DNA from: Rhizobium leguminosarum bv. viciae USDA 2370
GTDB taxonomy: Bacteria; Pseudomonadota; Alphaproteobacteria; Rhizobiales; Rhizobiaceae
Reading direction: 5' to 3'
Length of the DNA: 64,000 nt
NCBI RefSeq assembly: GCF_002008365.1
Contig: NZ_MRDL01000051.1
Location: forward strand, 868,001-932,000
This document shows positions 15,999 to 24,705 of the stretch, in pieces. The translations under genes and the position numbers were made by a program. Numbering within the stretch: the stretch's first letter is position 1; every line of letters begins with the position of its first letter. The notes under the pieces are model-generated. The model was not told where the DNA came from and did no database searches. It saw only the letters and a list, made by a program, of their open reading frames with translations.

Positions 15999-16832
15999 AT
16001 GACGGCACAATATTTTCTCCCGCTGGCAACATATCCCGATTCAAGTTCCGGATTGATCATTTCGAACGCTGTAGCGTTTGCGGGGTACTACGGTGCAAAT
16101 CTTCACGCCTGCGCGCTACGGGTCGGGATCCCGCACATTCCCAACGCCTGGTCGTCGTTGCTGCTCGATACTCCACAGATGATCGAGCATGCCGAGACTT
16201 TGAGCCGCGATCGCGCCGCAACCCTGGTTGCCGCGGCGACCAACCTCGCAGCGAACGCCATGGTTGAATTATCTTGTCGAACGGTCAAAACCACCTTGCC
16301 TCTATTGCACGAGACGGTGGCCACGGAAGCACGGTTCTTCGATCTGGCTATTCTCGAATGTATCGCGGACGTTCCGGATACCCGTATTGTCGCCGAAGCG
16401 GTCATATTCGGATCCGGCCGGCCAGCCATCATCTTTCCCAACAAGACCCTTGCGGGCCCAATCGACCATCTGGTCATCGCCTGGGACGGAAGTCGAGCCG
16501 CCGCTCGGGCCGTCAGCGATGCAAACCCATTCATTCACAAGGCCAAGCGGGTTTCGGTCCTCTCTCTGACGGGCGAAAAGCCGCTGCCGGAGACAACCGG
16601 GGCGCATCTCGCTGAGATCTTGGTTTCGAGCGGCGTCAATGCAAGCGCAACGGTCACTCGCTTTACGTCGTCATCGACCGGTCAGAGCATTCAACAAACA
16701 GCACTGGAACTGAGCGCCGATATGCTGGTCATGGGAGGATTTGGACACTCGAGGTTGCGAGATTTCGTCCTGGGCGGAGCAACCGATGGCGTCTTGGAAA
16801 AGCCTCTGCTGCCGGTGCTGATGTCACATTGA
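15999..16832 (+). CDS. Universal stress protein, tandem-domain UspA family
   Basis: A 277-residue protein with two Usp-fold halves. The first (residues 1 to about 140) is degenerate. The second keeps the ATP-binding signature GGFGHSRLRDFVLGGAT, the G-X2-G-X9-G-S/T pattern, near the C-terminus, and begins with DHLVIAWDGSRAAARAV. ATP-binding Usp proteins support survival under starvation, low oxygen and oxidative stress; the exact role here is unknown. I place the start at 15999, where GGAG lies at workable spacing; the open frame extends to 15816 without similarity. It lies between the EF-hand gene and the DksA-like gene within the inserted block. Confidence 0.88.
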   Translation: MTAQYFLPLATYPDSSSGLIISNAVAFAGYYGANLHACALRVGIPHIPNAWSSLLLDTPQMIEHAETLSRDRAATLVAAATNLAANAMVELSCRTVKTTLPLLHETVATEARFFDLAILECIADVPDTRIVAEAVIFGSGRPAIIFPNKTLAGPIDHLVIAWDGSRAAARAVSDANPFIHKAKRVSVLSLTGEKPLPETTGAHLAEILVSSGVNASATVTRFTSSSTGQSIQQTALELSADMLVMGGFGHSRLRDFVLGGATDGVLEKPLLPVLMSH

Positions 16833-17042
16833 AGGAAACTGCCCGCATGGGTCTGTGACCTTCTTCTGCCCGTTTCCGAGTCACGGCCCTGGGCGAAGCC
16901 AATGTAAAGCAGTATCCTGCAAGTTGGCTCTTCGGACAAGGAAGCCTGGACACTCGCGGACCGAAAGCTACTTCCCGTCAGGGGCGAAATTCCCCGCAAA
17001 ACAAGGTGTCGGTCGCGAACATAGGCCGGCTGGAGAGCGATC

Positions 17043-17399
17043 ATGCAGAAGCAGTCCTCCTCACAAACGAGGCAGTATATCGAAAAGCACAAGGCGATCC
17101 TTGAGCAACGCCGGCGCGAGCTAGCAACCCGCCTGCAAGCGATCGAGAATGATTTCGAAGAACCTCGGAATCCTGACGATGATGATCGTGCCACAGAGCG
17201 AAATAACGATGAAGTCCTGGAAGAACTCGGCGAAGCTGGACAAAAGGAGCTCCTCGCCGTCCAAGCGGCGTTGGACCGGATTGAAGCCGGAACTTTTGGC
17301 ACATGTGTGAAATGCAGCAAGCCGATCGGCGAGAAGAGGCTTGACGCCGTCCCCCACACACCTTTCTGTCAGTCTTGCGCTCAGTCGTTTGAAGCCTGA
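17043..17399 (+). CDS. TraR/DksA family zinc-finger protein
   Basis: A 118-residue DksA/TraR-type protein. The N-terminal ~75 residues are strongly charged and predicted helical (a coiled coil, as in DksA). The C-terminal C4 zinc finger reads CVKCSKPI ... PFCQSC (about residues 87-112). DksA proteins reach the RNA polymerase secondary channel and, with ppGpp, tune stress and rRNA transcription. This protein is shorter than housekeeping DksA and probably an accessory paralogue acting under particular conditions. GGAGAG precedes the ATG at 17043. It is the last gene of the stress-type block and converges with ntrC. Confidence 0.88.
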   Translation: MQKQSSSQTRQYIEKHKAILEQRRRELATRLQAIENDFEEPRNPDDDDRATERNNDEVLEELGEAGQKELLAVQAALDRIEAGTFGTCVKCSKPIGEKRLDAVPHTPFCQSCAQSFEA

Positions 17400-17547
17400 G
17401 TTGCAAGGTCACCATGCTCATGAAGCACTATCTGATATCGGTCCAGCTCAGCCGGCGCGTGCGCTGATGAGCCATTCATGAGCGTCATCGCGACCGGGAG
17501 GATGCGCGTTCGACATCCCTCCGCAGCACCGTGCAAGCCCAACACGC

Positions 17548-18999
17548 TCAGGCGGTGCGGGAGCTTCTGTAGACCGAGACGCCAAGTTCCCTGATCTTCT
17601 TGCGCAAGGTGTTGCGGTTGAGACCGAGAAGATCGGCCGCCTTGATCTGGTTGCCGCGCGTCGCCGTCAGTGCGGCGAGGATCAGCGGATATTCCATTTC
17701 CGTCAACACACGGTCATAGAGGCCGGGGGGCGGCAGATTGTCCCCGAAGCCTGCGAAGTAGCTGCGCATGTTCTCTTCGACGGCTTGCGCGATCGTCATC
17801 GAGCCGCTGCGGATCGGCCCCTTGTCGATCGGGCTGTCGGGCACGTCGGAGCGGAGTTCCGCATCGATGATCTCGCGGGTGATCACATCCTGCGGATAGA
17901 GCGCCATCAGACGGCGGATGAGATTTTCCAGCTCACGGACGTTGCCCGGCCAGGCATAGGCCTTCATCAGCTCCAGGGCTTCCTGATCGAAGCGCTTGGA
18001 GCCAAGGCCCTCCTTTTCGGCCTGCTGGATGAAATGGCGCACCAGGTCGGGAATATCCTCGGCGCGGTCGCGCAGCGGCGGCAGGCGTAGCGGCACGACA
18101 TTGAGGCGGTAATAGAGATCCTCGCGGAAGAGGCCCTGGTTGATCGCCTGCTTCAAGTCCTTGTTGGTGGCGGCAACGATGCGCACATCGGTGCGGATCG
18201 GCGTGCGGCCGCCGACGGTGGTGTATTCGCCCTGCTGCAGGACGCGCAGAAGCCGTGTCTGGGCGTCCATCGGCATGTCGCCGATCTCGTCGAGGAAGAG
18301 CGTGCCGCCTTCGGCCTGCTCGAAGCGGCCGGTCGAGCGGGTCTGCGCGCCGGTGAAAGCGCCCTTCTCGTGGCCGAAGAGTTCGGATTCGATCAGATCA
18401 CGCGGGATCGCCGCCATGTTGATTGCGACGAACGGGCCGTTGCGGCGCTTGCCGTAGTCGTGCAGCGCGCGGGCGACGAGCTCCTTGCCGGTGCCGGATT
18501 CGCCGGTGATCATCAGCGTCAGGTCCGTCTGCATCAGGCGGGCGAGCACGCGGTAGATTTCCTGCATCGCCGCCGACCGGCCGACGAGCGGCATGCCGTC
18601 CTGCATGTCGTCTTCAAGCTTGGCAGGCTTGCGCTTCGGCTCGGCAAGCGCCCGGCCGATGATGCCGATCAGCTCGGTGAGATCGAAGGGCTTCGGCAGA
18701 TAGTCGTAAGCGCCCTTTTCCGAGGCCTTGATGGCGGTCATGAAGGTGTTCTGGGCGCTCATGACGAGAACGGGCAGGTCGGGCCGCGCCTTCTTGATGC
18801 GCGGCAGCAGATCGAAGGCGTTCTCGTCGGGCATCACCACATCGGTGACGACCAGATCGCCCTCGCCTGCCGAAATCCAGCGCCAGAGGGTAGCGGCGTT
18901 GGAGGTGATGCGAACGTCATAGCCGGCGCGGCTCAAAGCCTGGTTGAGCACGGTCCGGATGGCCGCATCATCATCTGCAACGAGGATCGTGGCTGTCAT
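17548..18999 (-). CDS. ntrC: Nitrogen regulation response regulator NtrC
   Basis: A 483-residue sigma-54 activator that, when phosphorylated by NtrB, turns on glnII, amt and nitrogen-scavenging genes. The receiver (1-120) has DDDAA and the phosphoacceptor Asp in LVVTDVVMP. The AAA+ domain has Walker A GESGTGKE, GAFTGA (sigma-54 contact) and Walker B FLDEIGDMP. The C-terminal Fis-type helix-turn-helix reads GNQIKAADLLGLNRNTLRKKI. The ATG at 18999 overlaps the ntrB stop by four bases. The final ~215 bp, including the stop, recur at 15097-15313, so this 3' end may have been replaced or acquired during an insertion. Confidence 0.96.
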   Translation of the reverse strand: MTATILVADDDAAIRTVLNQALSRAGYDVRITSNAATLWRWISAGEGDLVVTDVVMPDENAFDLLPRIKKARPDLPVLVMSAQNTFMTAIKASEKGAYDYLPKPFDLTELIGIIGRALAEPKRKPAKLEDDMQDGMPLVGRSAAMQEIYRVLARLMQTDLTLMITGESGTGKELVARALHDYGKRRNGPFVAINMAAIPRDLIESELFGHEKGAFTGAQTRSTGRFEQAEGGTLFLDEIGDMPMDAQTRLLRVLQQGEYTTVGGRTPIRTDVRIVAATNKDLKQAINQGLFREDLYYRLNVVPLRLPPLRDRAEDIPDLVRHFIQQAEKEGLGSKRFDQEALELMKAYAWPGNVRELENLIRRLMALYPQDVITREIIDAELRSDVPDSPIDKGPIRSGSMTIAQAVEENMRSYFAGFGDNLPPPGLYDRVLTEMEYPLILAALTATRGNQIKAADLLGLNRNTLRKKIRELGVSVYRSSRTA

Positions 19000-20150
19000 C
19001 GAGAAGGTCCTGTCGAGCTTGCTATAGAGGCGTCCTCAAGCGAGGCGTCCTTCGACGCCGGCATGAGAACGCGGAATGTCGTGCGGCTGTTCTGGCTGTC
19101 GCATTCAATGATGCCGCCGTGATCGCCGATGATCTTGGCGACCAGCGCCAGGCCGAGGCCGCTGCCGTTCGGCTTGGTGGTGATGAAGGGATCGAAGAGA
19201 TGCGGCACCAGATCGGCGGGAACGCCGGGACCGTTGTCATGGACGCAGAATTCCAGCGGCAGCGAGATCTTTTCGCGCGTGCCGGCGACCGAAAGACGGA
19301 TGCCCGGGCGATAGGCCGTCGTCAGCATGATCTCGCCGTCCGGCCGATCGCCGACCGCTTCGGCGGCGTTCTTCACCAGATTGAGAAAGACCTGGACGAG
19401 CTGATCGCGATTGGCATAAACGGCCGGCAGCGACGGGTCATAACTTTCGGTAACTCGGATGTTGCGGGCAAAACCTGCCTTGGCGACGGCCTTCACGTGA
19501 TCGAGCACGGAATGGATATTGACCGGCATGCGGTCGACGGGGCGTTCGTCGGAAAAGACTTCCATACGGTCGACCAGCGAGACAATGCGATCGGTCTCGT
19601 CGCAGATCAGCCGGGTCAGCGCCCGATCGTCATCGATCGCAGACTGCTCAAGCAGCTGGGCGGCGCCGCGTATGCCGGAGAGCGGGTTCTTGATCTCATG
19701 CGCCAGCATCGAGGCAAGACCGGTCACCGAGCGGGCGGCGGCGCGATGTGTCAGCTGCCGGTCGATCTTGTCGGCCATCGAGCGTTCCTGAAAAACGATG
19801 ACGACGGCGCCGGGCTCGCTGAGCACCGGGGCGACATAGAGATCGACGAGCTTGTCCTGGCCGAGGCGGGGCGAACTCAGGTCGACGCGATATTCGTTGA
19901 CCGGCGCCTTGCGCTCGCGCACCTGGTCGATCAAGGCGAGCAGCGGGCTGCCGAAGGGAATGAAGGTCGAGATACGGTAACGGGCCAGATGCGAGGCGCT
20001 AGCGCCGAAGAAGGCCTCCGCCTCCCAATTGGCGAAAACGACAAAGCCGGATTCGTCGACCATGATGACGGGGTTCTGGATGGCGTTCAGCACGGCCATG
20101 GCGACGGTCCCGCCGGCGTGATCGGACGGAGATGTCATATCCTTTGTCAT
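18996..20150 (-). CDS. ntrB: Nitrogen regulation sensor histidine kinase NtrB
   Basis: A 384-residue cytoplasmic kinase/phosphatase that sets NtrC phosphorylation under PII control. Residues about 15-130 form a PAS domain (NPVIMVDESGFVVFANWEAE). The dimerisation domain contains the phosphoacceptor His in SMLAHEIKNPLSGIRG. The ATPase domain shows NLVKNAAEA (N box), DNGPGVP (G1) and GSGLGLALVAKI (G2). No membrane segment is seen. It overlaps dusB upstream and ntrC downstream by four-base ATGA junctions, so the three are translationally coupled. Confidence 0.95.
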   Translation of the reverse strand: MTKDMTSPSDHAGGTVAMAVLNAIQNPVIMVDESGFVVFANWEAEAFFGASASHLARYRISTFIPFGSPLLALIDQVRERKAPVNEYRVDLSSPRLGQDKLVDLYVAPVLSEPGAVVIVFQERSMADKIDRQLTHRAAARSVTGLASMLAHEIKNPLSGIRGAAQLLEQSAIDDDRALTRLICDETDRIVSLVDRMEVFSDERPVDRMPVNIHSVLDHVKAVAKAGFARNIRVTESYDPSLPAVYANRDQLVQVFLNLVKNAAEAVGDRPDGEIMLTTAYRPGIRLSVAGTREKISLPLEFCVHDNGPGVPADLVPHLFDPFITTKPNGSGLGLALVAKIIGDHGGIIECDSQNSRTTFRVLMPASKDASLEDASIASSTGPSR

Positions 20151-21163
20151 GCCGCCTCCCGGCTGTCGACAATACTCGCCGCAAGCGCATCGTAGAGGCG
20201 CGCGGCCACCTCGCGCGGGTCGCGCGAGGTCATAATCTCCGCCTTTTCCGCGCCTGACAGATCAGGCGCGAAACGCTGGAGATACCAGCCAAGGTGCTTG
20301 CGGGCGTGGCGGATCGCCACCGCTTCGCCGTAGAAATCCAGCATCATGCGGTAATGCTCGACGGCGAGCTCGGCGATCTTCAGGGATTGCGGTGCAGGCA
20401 CACCGGATATGGTGCCGGCATGCCACGGCCTGCCCTGGCAGCCCCTGCCGATCATCACGGCATCGGCCCCAGACCGGCGCAATATTTCCTGCGCATCGCC
20501 TGCGGTTTCGACATCGCCATTGGCGATCAGCGGAATGGAGACCACATCGCGGACGGCGCGTATCGCGTCCCAATCGGCCCGGCCTTCATAGAATTGCATA
20601 CGGGTGCGCCCGTGAATGGTCACAAGCTGGATGCCGGCTGCCTCGGCGCGACGCGCGATGTCAGGCGCGTTAATCGAATTCTCGTCCCAGCCGAGGCGCA
20701 TCTTCAGCGTTACCGGAATGTCGACGGCCTTGACCGTCGCCTCGATGAGGCCGAGCGCATGATCGGGATCGCGCATCAGCGCCGAGCCGGAATAACCGCC
20801 GATCACCTTCTTTGCCGGACAGCCCATGTTGATGTCGATGATATCGGCGCCATGATCGGCGGCGATCTTGGCAGCCTCGGCCATCCAGTGCGCCTCGCGC
20901 CCGGCAAGCTGCACCATATGCGGCCGGAAGCCCGCAGCCCGCAGCCGCGACCAGGACTCGGCCGTGTCGTTGACCAGTTCGCGGCTCGCCACCATTTCGG
21001 TGACGACGAGGCCGGCACCGAAGCGCCACGCAAGCTCGCGGAAGGGCATATCCGTGACGCCGGACATCGGCGCCAGCACAACGCGGTTCCGCACGGACAC
21101 GGGTCCGATTCGGAAAGGCGCTGCGAGGTCCTTGGAAATCAATTGATTATCTTTCGGGCACAC
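20147..21163 (-). CDS. dusB: tRNA-dihydrouridine synthase DusB (NifR3)
   Basis: A 338-residue FMN enzyme that reduces uridine to dihydrouridine in the tRNA D-loop. The TIM-barrel start APMSGVTDMPFRELA, the catalytic Cys in NMGCPAKKV, and the FMN-phosphate loop IANGDVET ... GADAVMIGRG are all present. It is the first gene of the dusB-ntrB-ntrC operon, the long-known nifR3-ntrBC arrangement of rhizobia. The longest frame begins with GTG at 21163 without a good ribosome-binding site; a TTG a few codons in is an alternative, so the exact N-terminus is open. The promoter should lie in 21164-21308, shared divergently with ispDF, and be subject to NtrC autoregulation in relatives. Confidence 0.93.
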   Translation of the reverse strand: MCPKDNQLISKDLAAPFRIGPVSVRNRVVLAPMSGVTDMPFRELAWRFGAGLVVTEMVASRELVNDTAESWSRLRAAGFRPHMVQLAGREAHWMAEAAKIAADHGADIIDINMGCPAKKVIGGYSGSALMRDPDHALGLIEATVKAVDIPVTLKMRLGWDENSINAPDIARRAEAAGIQLVTIHGRTRMQFYEGRADWDAIRAVRDVVSIPLIANGDVETAGDAQEILRRSGADAVMIGRGCQGRPWHAGTISGVPAPQSLKIAELAVEHYRMMLDFYGEAVAIRHARKHLGWYLQRFAPDLSGAEKAEIMTSRDPREVAARLYDALAASIVDSREAA

Positions 21164-21308
21164 AATAGAACTGCATTATTTTTAGCCATTATTCCCTAGC
21201 TTGCCAAGGGGGCTGGGATGGGAATTGATATTTTTCGGGCAGATGCTGGAAAAGGCCAAAGCAAGACGTTAGAGCACTCGGGTCAATTCCGCATATTTTA
21301 GGGGATTT

Positions 21309-22526
21309 ATGCTGCAAATGCCTTCTAAGCAACCGATATCGGCTGGAATTGTCATCGTGGCCGCCGGCCGCGGCGAGCGCGCGGGATCCTCCACGGAGGG
21401 CCCCAAGCAGTATCGCATGATCGGCGGCAAGCCGGTTATCGTGCATACGCTTGAAAACTTCATGACATGGGAAGCGGCAACGCAGATCGTCGTCGTCATT
21501 CATCCGGATGACGAGGCGCTGTTTGCAAGAGCCTTCCGCCACATCATCTCGGCAACGCCAATCGAAACGGTGCATGGTGGCGCCACCCGGCAGCAATCCG
21601 TGCTTGCCGGCCTCAGATACCTCAAGGACAAGCAAATCAGCCATGTGCTGATCCACGATGCCGTGCGGCCGTTCTTCGACCATGTGCTTCTGGACCGCAT
21701 TGCCGAGAGCCTTGACGCCGGCGCACAGGCGGTCCTGCCGGCGATCCCGGTCACCGATACGCTGAAACGCGCCGACAGCGCCGGCACCGTGCTGACAACG
21801 GTTTCACGCGAGCATCTCTACGCGGCGCAGACGCCGCAATCCTTCGCCTTCGAAACGATCCTCGAGGCGCATGAGAAGGCGGCGGCGAGCGGACGAAGCG
21901 ATTTCACCGACGATGCCTCGATCGCCGAATGGCTGGGCATTCCGGTGACGATCGTCGAGGGCACGCCCGACAACGTCAAGCTGACGGTCAGGAACGATAT
22001 CGCCATGGCCGACGACAAGCTGTCGACTTCGCTGCTTCCAGACGTGCGCACCGGCAACGGCTACGACGTGCACCAGCTCGTAGCCGGCGATGGCGTGACA
22101 CTCTGCGGCGTGTTCATTCCGCATGATCAGAAGCTGAAAGGTCACTCGGATGCCGACGTCGCGCTGCATGCGCTGACGGACGCGCTGCTCGCCACCTGCG
22201 GCGCCGGCGATATCGGCGATCATTTCCCGCCGTCCGACCCGCAATGGAAAGGGGCGGCCTCGCGGATCTTCATCGAGCATGCCGCCCGGATCGTGCGCGA
22301 GCGCGGCGGCACGATCATGAATGCCGACGTCTCGCTGATCGCCGAGGCACCGAAGGTCGGCCCGCATCGCGAGGCCATGCGAGCGAAACTGTCGGATTAT
22401 CTTGGCATCGCTATCGAGCGTTGCTCGGTCAAGGCGACGACCAACGAGACGATCGGCTTCGTCGGCCGGCGCGAAGGCATCGCGGCGATCGCGACTGCCA
22501 CCGTCGTCTATCGCGGAAGGAAATGA
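21309..22526 (+). CDS. ispDF: Bifunctional IspD/IspF enzyme of the MEP isoprenoid pathway
   Basis: A 405-residue fusion. Residues 1 to about 230 are IspD (CTP:2-C-methyl-D-erythritol 4-phosphate cytidylyltransferase), with the nucleotide-binding loop AAGRGERAGSSTEGPKQY and HDAVRPF. Residues about 245-405 are IspF (2,4-cyclodiphosphate synthase), with GNGYDVHQL (Zn ligands) and GHSDADVALHALTDALL. The fusion is usual in alphaproteobacteria and replaces separate ispD and ispF genes. AGGGGATTT precedes the ATG at 21309. The stop overlaps the start of pncC, so the two are coupled. It is divergent from dusB. Confidence 0.96.
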   Translation: MLQMPSKQPISAGIVIVAAGRGERAGSSTEGPKQYRMIGGKPVIVHTLENFMTWEAATQIVVVIHPDDEALFARAFRHIISATPIETVHGGATRQQSVLAGLRYLKDKQISHVLIHDAVRPFFDHVLLDRIAESLDAGAQAVLPAIPVTDTLKRADSAGTVLTTVSREHLYAAQTPQSFAFETILEAHEKAAASGRSDFTDDASIAEWLGIPVTIVEGTPDNVKLTVRNDIAMADDKLSTSLLPDVRTGNGYDVHQLVAGDGVTLCGVFIPHDQKLKGHSDADVALHALTDALLATCGAGDIGDHFPPSDPQWKGAASRIFIEHAARIVRERGGTIMNADVSLIAEAPKVGPHREAMRAKLSDYLGIAIERCSVKATTNETIGFVGRREGIAAIATATVVYRGRK

Positions 22527-23026
22527 TGAGCCCTTTTCCTCAGGATATAATTTCGATGGCGGAGGCGATCATCCGTGACTTCACGGCTGCAGGGCTGATG
22601 CTCTCGACCGCCGAATCCTGCACCGGCGGACTGATTGCCGGGGCGCTGACGGAGATATCGGGTTCATCAGCCGTCGTCGACCGCGGCTTCGTCACCTATA
22701 CGAATACTGCAAAGATCGAGATGCTCGGCGTACAGGCGGAAACGCTGCTGCGTTTCGGGGCCGTCTCCGAGGAAACGGCACAACAGATGGTGCACGGCGC
22801 CCTCTTCCGTTCACGCGCCGAGATCGCCGTTGCTGTCACCGGTATTGCCGGCCCTGGCGGCGGATCGGCGGAAAAACCGGTCGGCCTCGTGCATCTCGCC
22901 GCCAAATCGCGCGCCGGCGCGCTCATCCATCGGAAAATGCTCTATGGCGATATCGGCCGCAGCGAGGTTCGGCTGGCGACGATCAGGACGGCGCTGGAGA
23001 TGGTGCGCTCGCTCCTTGCTGCCTGA
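22526..23026 (+). CDS. pncC: CinA C-terminal domain / nicotinamide-nucleotide amidohydrolase PncC
   Basis: A 166-residue protein equal to the CinA C-terminal domain alone. Such enzymes deamidate NMN to nicotinate mononucleotide in NAD recycling. The hallmark STAESCTGGLIAGALT (about residues 26-41) and TGIAGPGGGSAEKPVGLV are present. Tandem ATGs at 22523 and 22526 both overlap the ispDF stop; the second has better spacing from AAGGA. A long open frame upstream of these starts (from 22244) is a shadow of ispDF in another frame. The gene converges with the COQ10-like gene. Confidence 0.9.
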   Translation: MSPFPQDIISMAEAIIRDFTAAGLMLSTAESCTGGLIAGALTEISGSSAVVDRGFVTYTNTAKIEMLGVQAETLLRFGAVSEETAQQMVHGALFRSRAEIAVAVTGIAGPGGGSAEKPVGLVHLAAKSRAGALIHRKMLYGDIGRSEVRLATIRTALEMVRSLLAA

Positions 23027-23040
23027 CGCGGGTTCGCTCA

Positions 23041-23493
23041 TCAAGCCGGCGTGTAGATCCTGTTTGCCCTGGTCTCGAAGGCCTCGGTGAACATGCGAAA
23101 GGCGCGGTCAAACATCGAGCCCATCAGCGCGCCGAGAATGCGGCTCTTGAACTCATAGTCGATGAAGAAATCGACGGTGCAGCCGCCAGAAGGCGTCTCG
23201 GCGAAATGCCAGCGATTGTCGAGATATTTGAACGGGCCATCGATATATTTGACCTCGATGACGTACTCGGGCCGGTTCAGCAGCACCTGCGTCGTGAAGG
23301 TCTCGCGGATCGCCTTGTAGCCGACCGTCATGTCGGCGACGAGCAGGATCTTGCCGTCGCGCTCCTTGCGGCTCCTGATGGCCAGCGCTTCGCAGAGCGG
23401 CAGGAATTCCGGATAGCGCTCGACATCGGCGACGAGGTCGAACATCTGCTCGGGCGTGTGCGGGACGGGACGGTGCGTTTCGAATTGCGGCAT
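23041..23493 (-). CDS. COQ10/RatA-like START-domain protein (coenzyme Q-binding)
   Basis: A 150-residue single-domain protein of the polyketide cyclase/START superfamily, COQ10/RatA branch. It opens MPQFETHRPVPHTPEQMFDL and contains VADVERYPEFLPLCEA, the family's signature. Mitochondrial COQ10 binds ubiquinone and supports electron transfer; E. coli RatA was reported to affect ribosome association. For an alphaproteobacterium the quinone-binding role is the likelier one. ATG at 23493 is chosen; a TTG nine bases earlier only adds three residues. It follows the P-loop kinase genes on the same strand by nine bases. Confidence 0.88.
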   Translation of the reverse strand: MPQFETHRPVPHTPEQMFDLVADVERYPEFLPLCEALAIRSRKERDGKILLVADMTVGYKAIRETFTTQVLLNRPEYVIEVKYIDGPFKYLDNRWHFAETPSGGCTVDFFIDYEFKSRILGALMGSMFDRAFRMFTEAFETRANRIYTPA

Positions 23494-23502
23494 AGGCGGC
23501 AA

Positions 23503-24099
23503 TTAATCGGGCCGGCCGAGAAGATCAAGAAGCTCGCGCATCTGGCGGCGGGATTTTAGCTGAAGAACCGGCACGTCAGGGCCATGTGCGGCGATGCCGG
23601 CGACGAGGCGCGGCGCAAATTTCTCCTCGAAGGTCCAGATGAAGCGGAGGAATTCCCAATCGACCTTCTCGATACAGCCCGGCGCCATTTCGGGGCGAGT
23701 GCGGCCGATCCATTTCGCCCACCGGCTGATTGCGCCCCAGATACAGAGAAGCCGCGGCATGCGGACCCAGATGACGAAATCGGAGCGCGGCAGCCGAATG
23801 TCCAGGGAGGATGGGTTCGTGCCGTCCATGATCCAACGTTCTTCGAGGATCCGGCTGGCGATGATATTTCTCTGCTCGACCCTGTCGCGCACCACCCAGC
23901 CGGGAAGCCAAAATACGTCGCGATCGAGCGAAATGTAGGAAAGCCCGAAGCGCTTGGCAATCTTCAGCGATAGCGTGGATTTGCCGCCGCCCGAGCAACC
24001 CATGACGAGGATGCGGCGGGCTGTGCGAGTATGCTCCGCAGCCTGTTTAAGATCGGTGATCTGCTGACGCGGCGGCAAGTCTACTCTCTGATCCATCAT
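23503..24099 (-). CDS. P-loop nucleotide kinase-like protein (adenylate kinase/FlaR-like), copy A
   Basis: A ~198-residue P-loop NTPase resembling the DNA topology modulation (FlaR)/shikimate- and adenylate-kinase-like proteins. Walker A GCSGGGKST lies at about residues 35-43, followed by YISLDRDVFWLPGW, the typical acceptor-side motif, and an Arg-rich stretch later. The substrate is unknown. Tandem ATGs at 24099 and 24096 follow GAGGGAG; a TTG at 24102 is also open. It shares clear family features and layout with its neighbour at 24140-24688, so the pair looks like an old tandem duplication. It is nine bases upstream of the COQ10-like gene and may be co-transcribed with it. Confidence 0.75.
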   Translation of the reverse strand: MMDQRVDLPPRQQITDLKQAAEHTRTARRILVMGCSGGGKSTLSLKIAKRFGLSYISLDRDVFWLPGWVVRDRVEQRNIIASRILEERWIMDGTNPSSLDIRLPRSDFVIWVRMPRLLCIWGAISRWAKWIGRTRPEMAPGCIEKVDWEFLRFIWTFEEKFAPRLVAGIAAHGPDVPVLQLKSRRQMRELLDLLGRPD

Positions 24100-24139
24100 C
24101 AACTCCCTCGAGCCAAAACGTGCGTTTCGCCGGCGCGAC

Positions 24140-24688
24140 TCAAGCGCTAAGAGCGGCGAGCCGGTTAGCTGCTTTGCGCGATCTTATGATGACGGTGGAA
24201 TTGAAAAGCCCGTGATCGCGAAGTGCTGCCTCGATCAGAGGTGCGGCATGCCGTTCGAAATTCCAGATATAGGCAAGCGCGTCCAGCGAGAGGCGTTCCG
24301 GGCAGCCGGCAGGCAGTTCGGGGCGGTTACGCCCAAAGTAGCGGAATGCTCTCGATAGGGCGCCGTAGAGGCATGCATATCTGGGCAGCCGAAGCCAGAT
24401 GACGGCATCCGCGCGCGGCAGGCGAAGATGGAAGGAGCTGAGGCCGGTTCCATCCATGATCCAGCGTTTTTCCGCCACCGCCTCGGCTATCCGGCGGTCG
24501 ATCTCGTCGCGCGGCCTCTTTCGCCAGCCCGGTAGCCAGTAGAAATCGCGGTCCATGGAGATGTAGTTGAGGTCGAGCGCTCGCGAAAGCCGCGTTGCAA
24601 GCCTGCTCTTGCCGCCGCCGGGGCAGCCGATCACCAGGATACGGTCGGCTTCGATCAGCGGCGATTTCAATCCGGAGGTGATGTTCAT
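24140..24688 (-). CDS. P-loop nucleotide kinase-like protein (adenylate kinase/FlaR-like), copy B
   Basis: A 182-residue paralogue of the neighbouring P-loop protein. Walker A GCPGGGKSR lies at about residues 22-30, then NYISMDRDFYWLPGW and RWIMDGTGLSSFHLRLPRAD, each matching a segment of copy A (YISLDRDVFWLPGW, RWIMDGTNPSSLDIRLPRSD). The ATG at 24688 follows GGGAGG at good spacing; 17 more open codons upstream lack support. Function unknown; small-molecule phosphorylation is the family expectation. A terminator hairpin separates it from lipA, so it probably has its own promoter in 24689-24705 or relies on read-through. Confidence 0.75.
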   Translation of the reverse strand: MNITSGLKSPLIEADRILVIGCPGGGKSRLATRLSRALDLNYISMDRDFYWLPGWRKRPRDEIDRRIAEAVAEKRWIMDGTGLSSFHLRLPRADAVIWLRLPRYACLYGALSRAFRYFGRNRPELPAGCPERLSLDALAYIWNFERHAAPLIEAALRDHGLFNSTVIIRSRKAANRLAALSA

Positions 24689-24705
24689 CGTCGGCCTCCC
24701 AAAGA

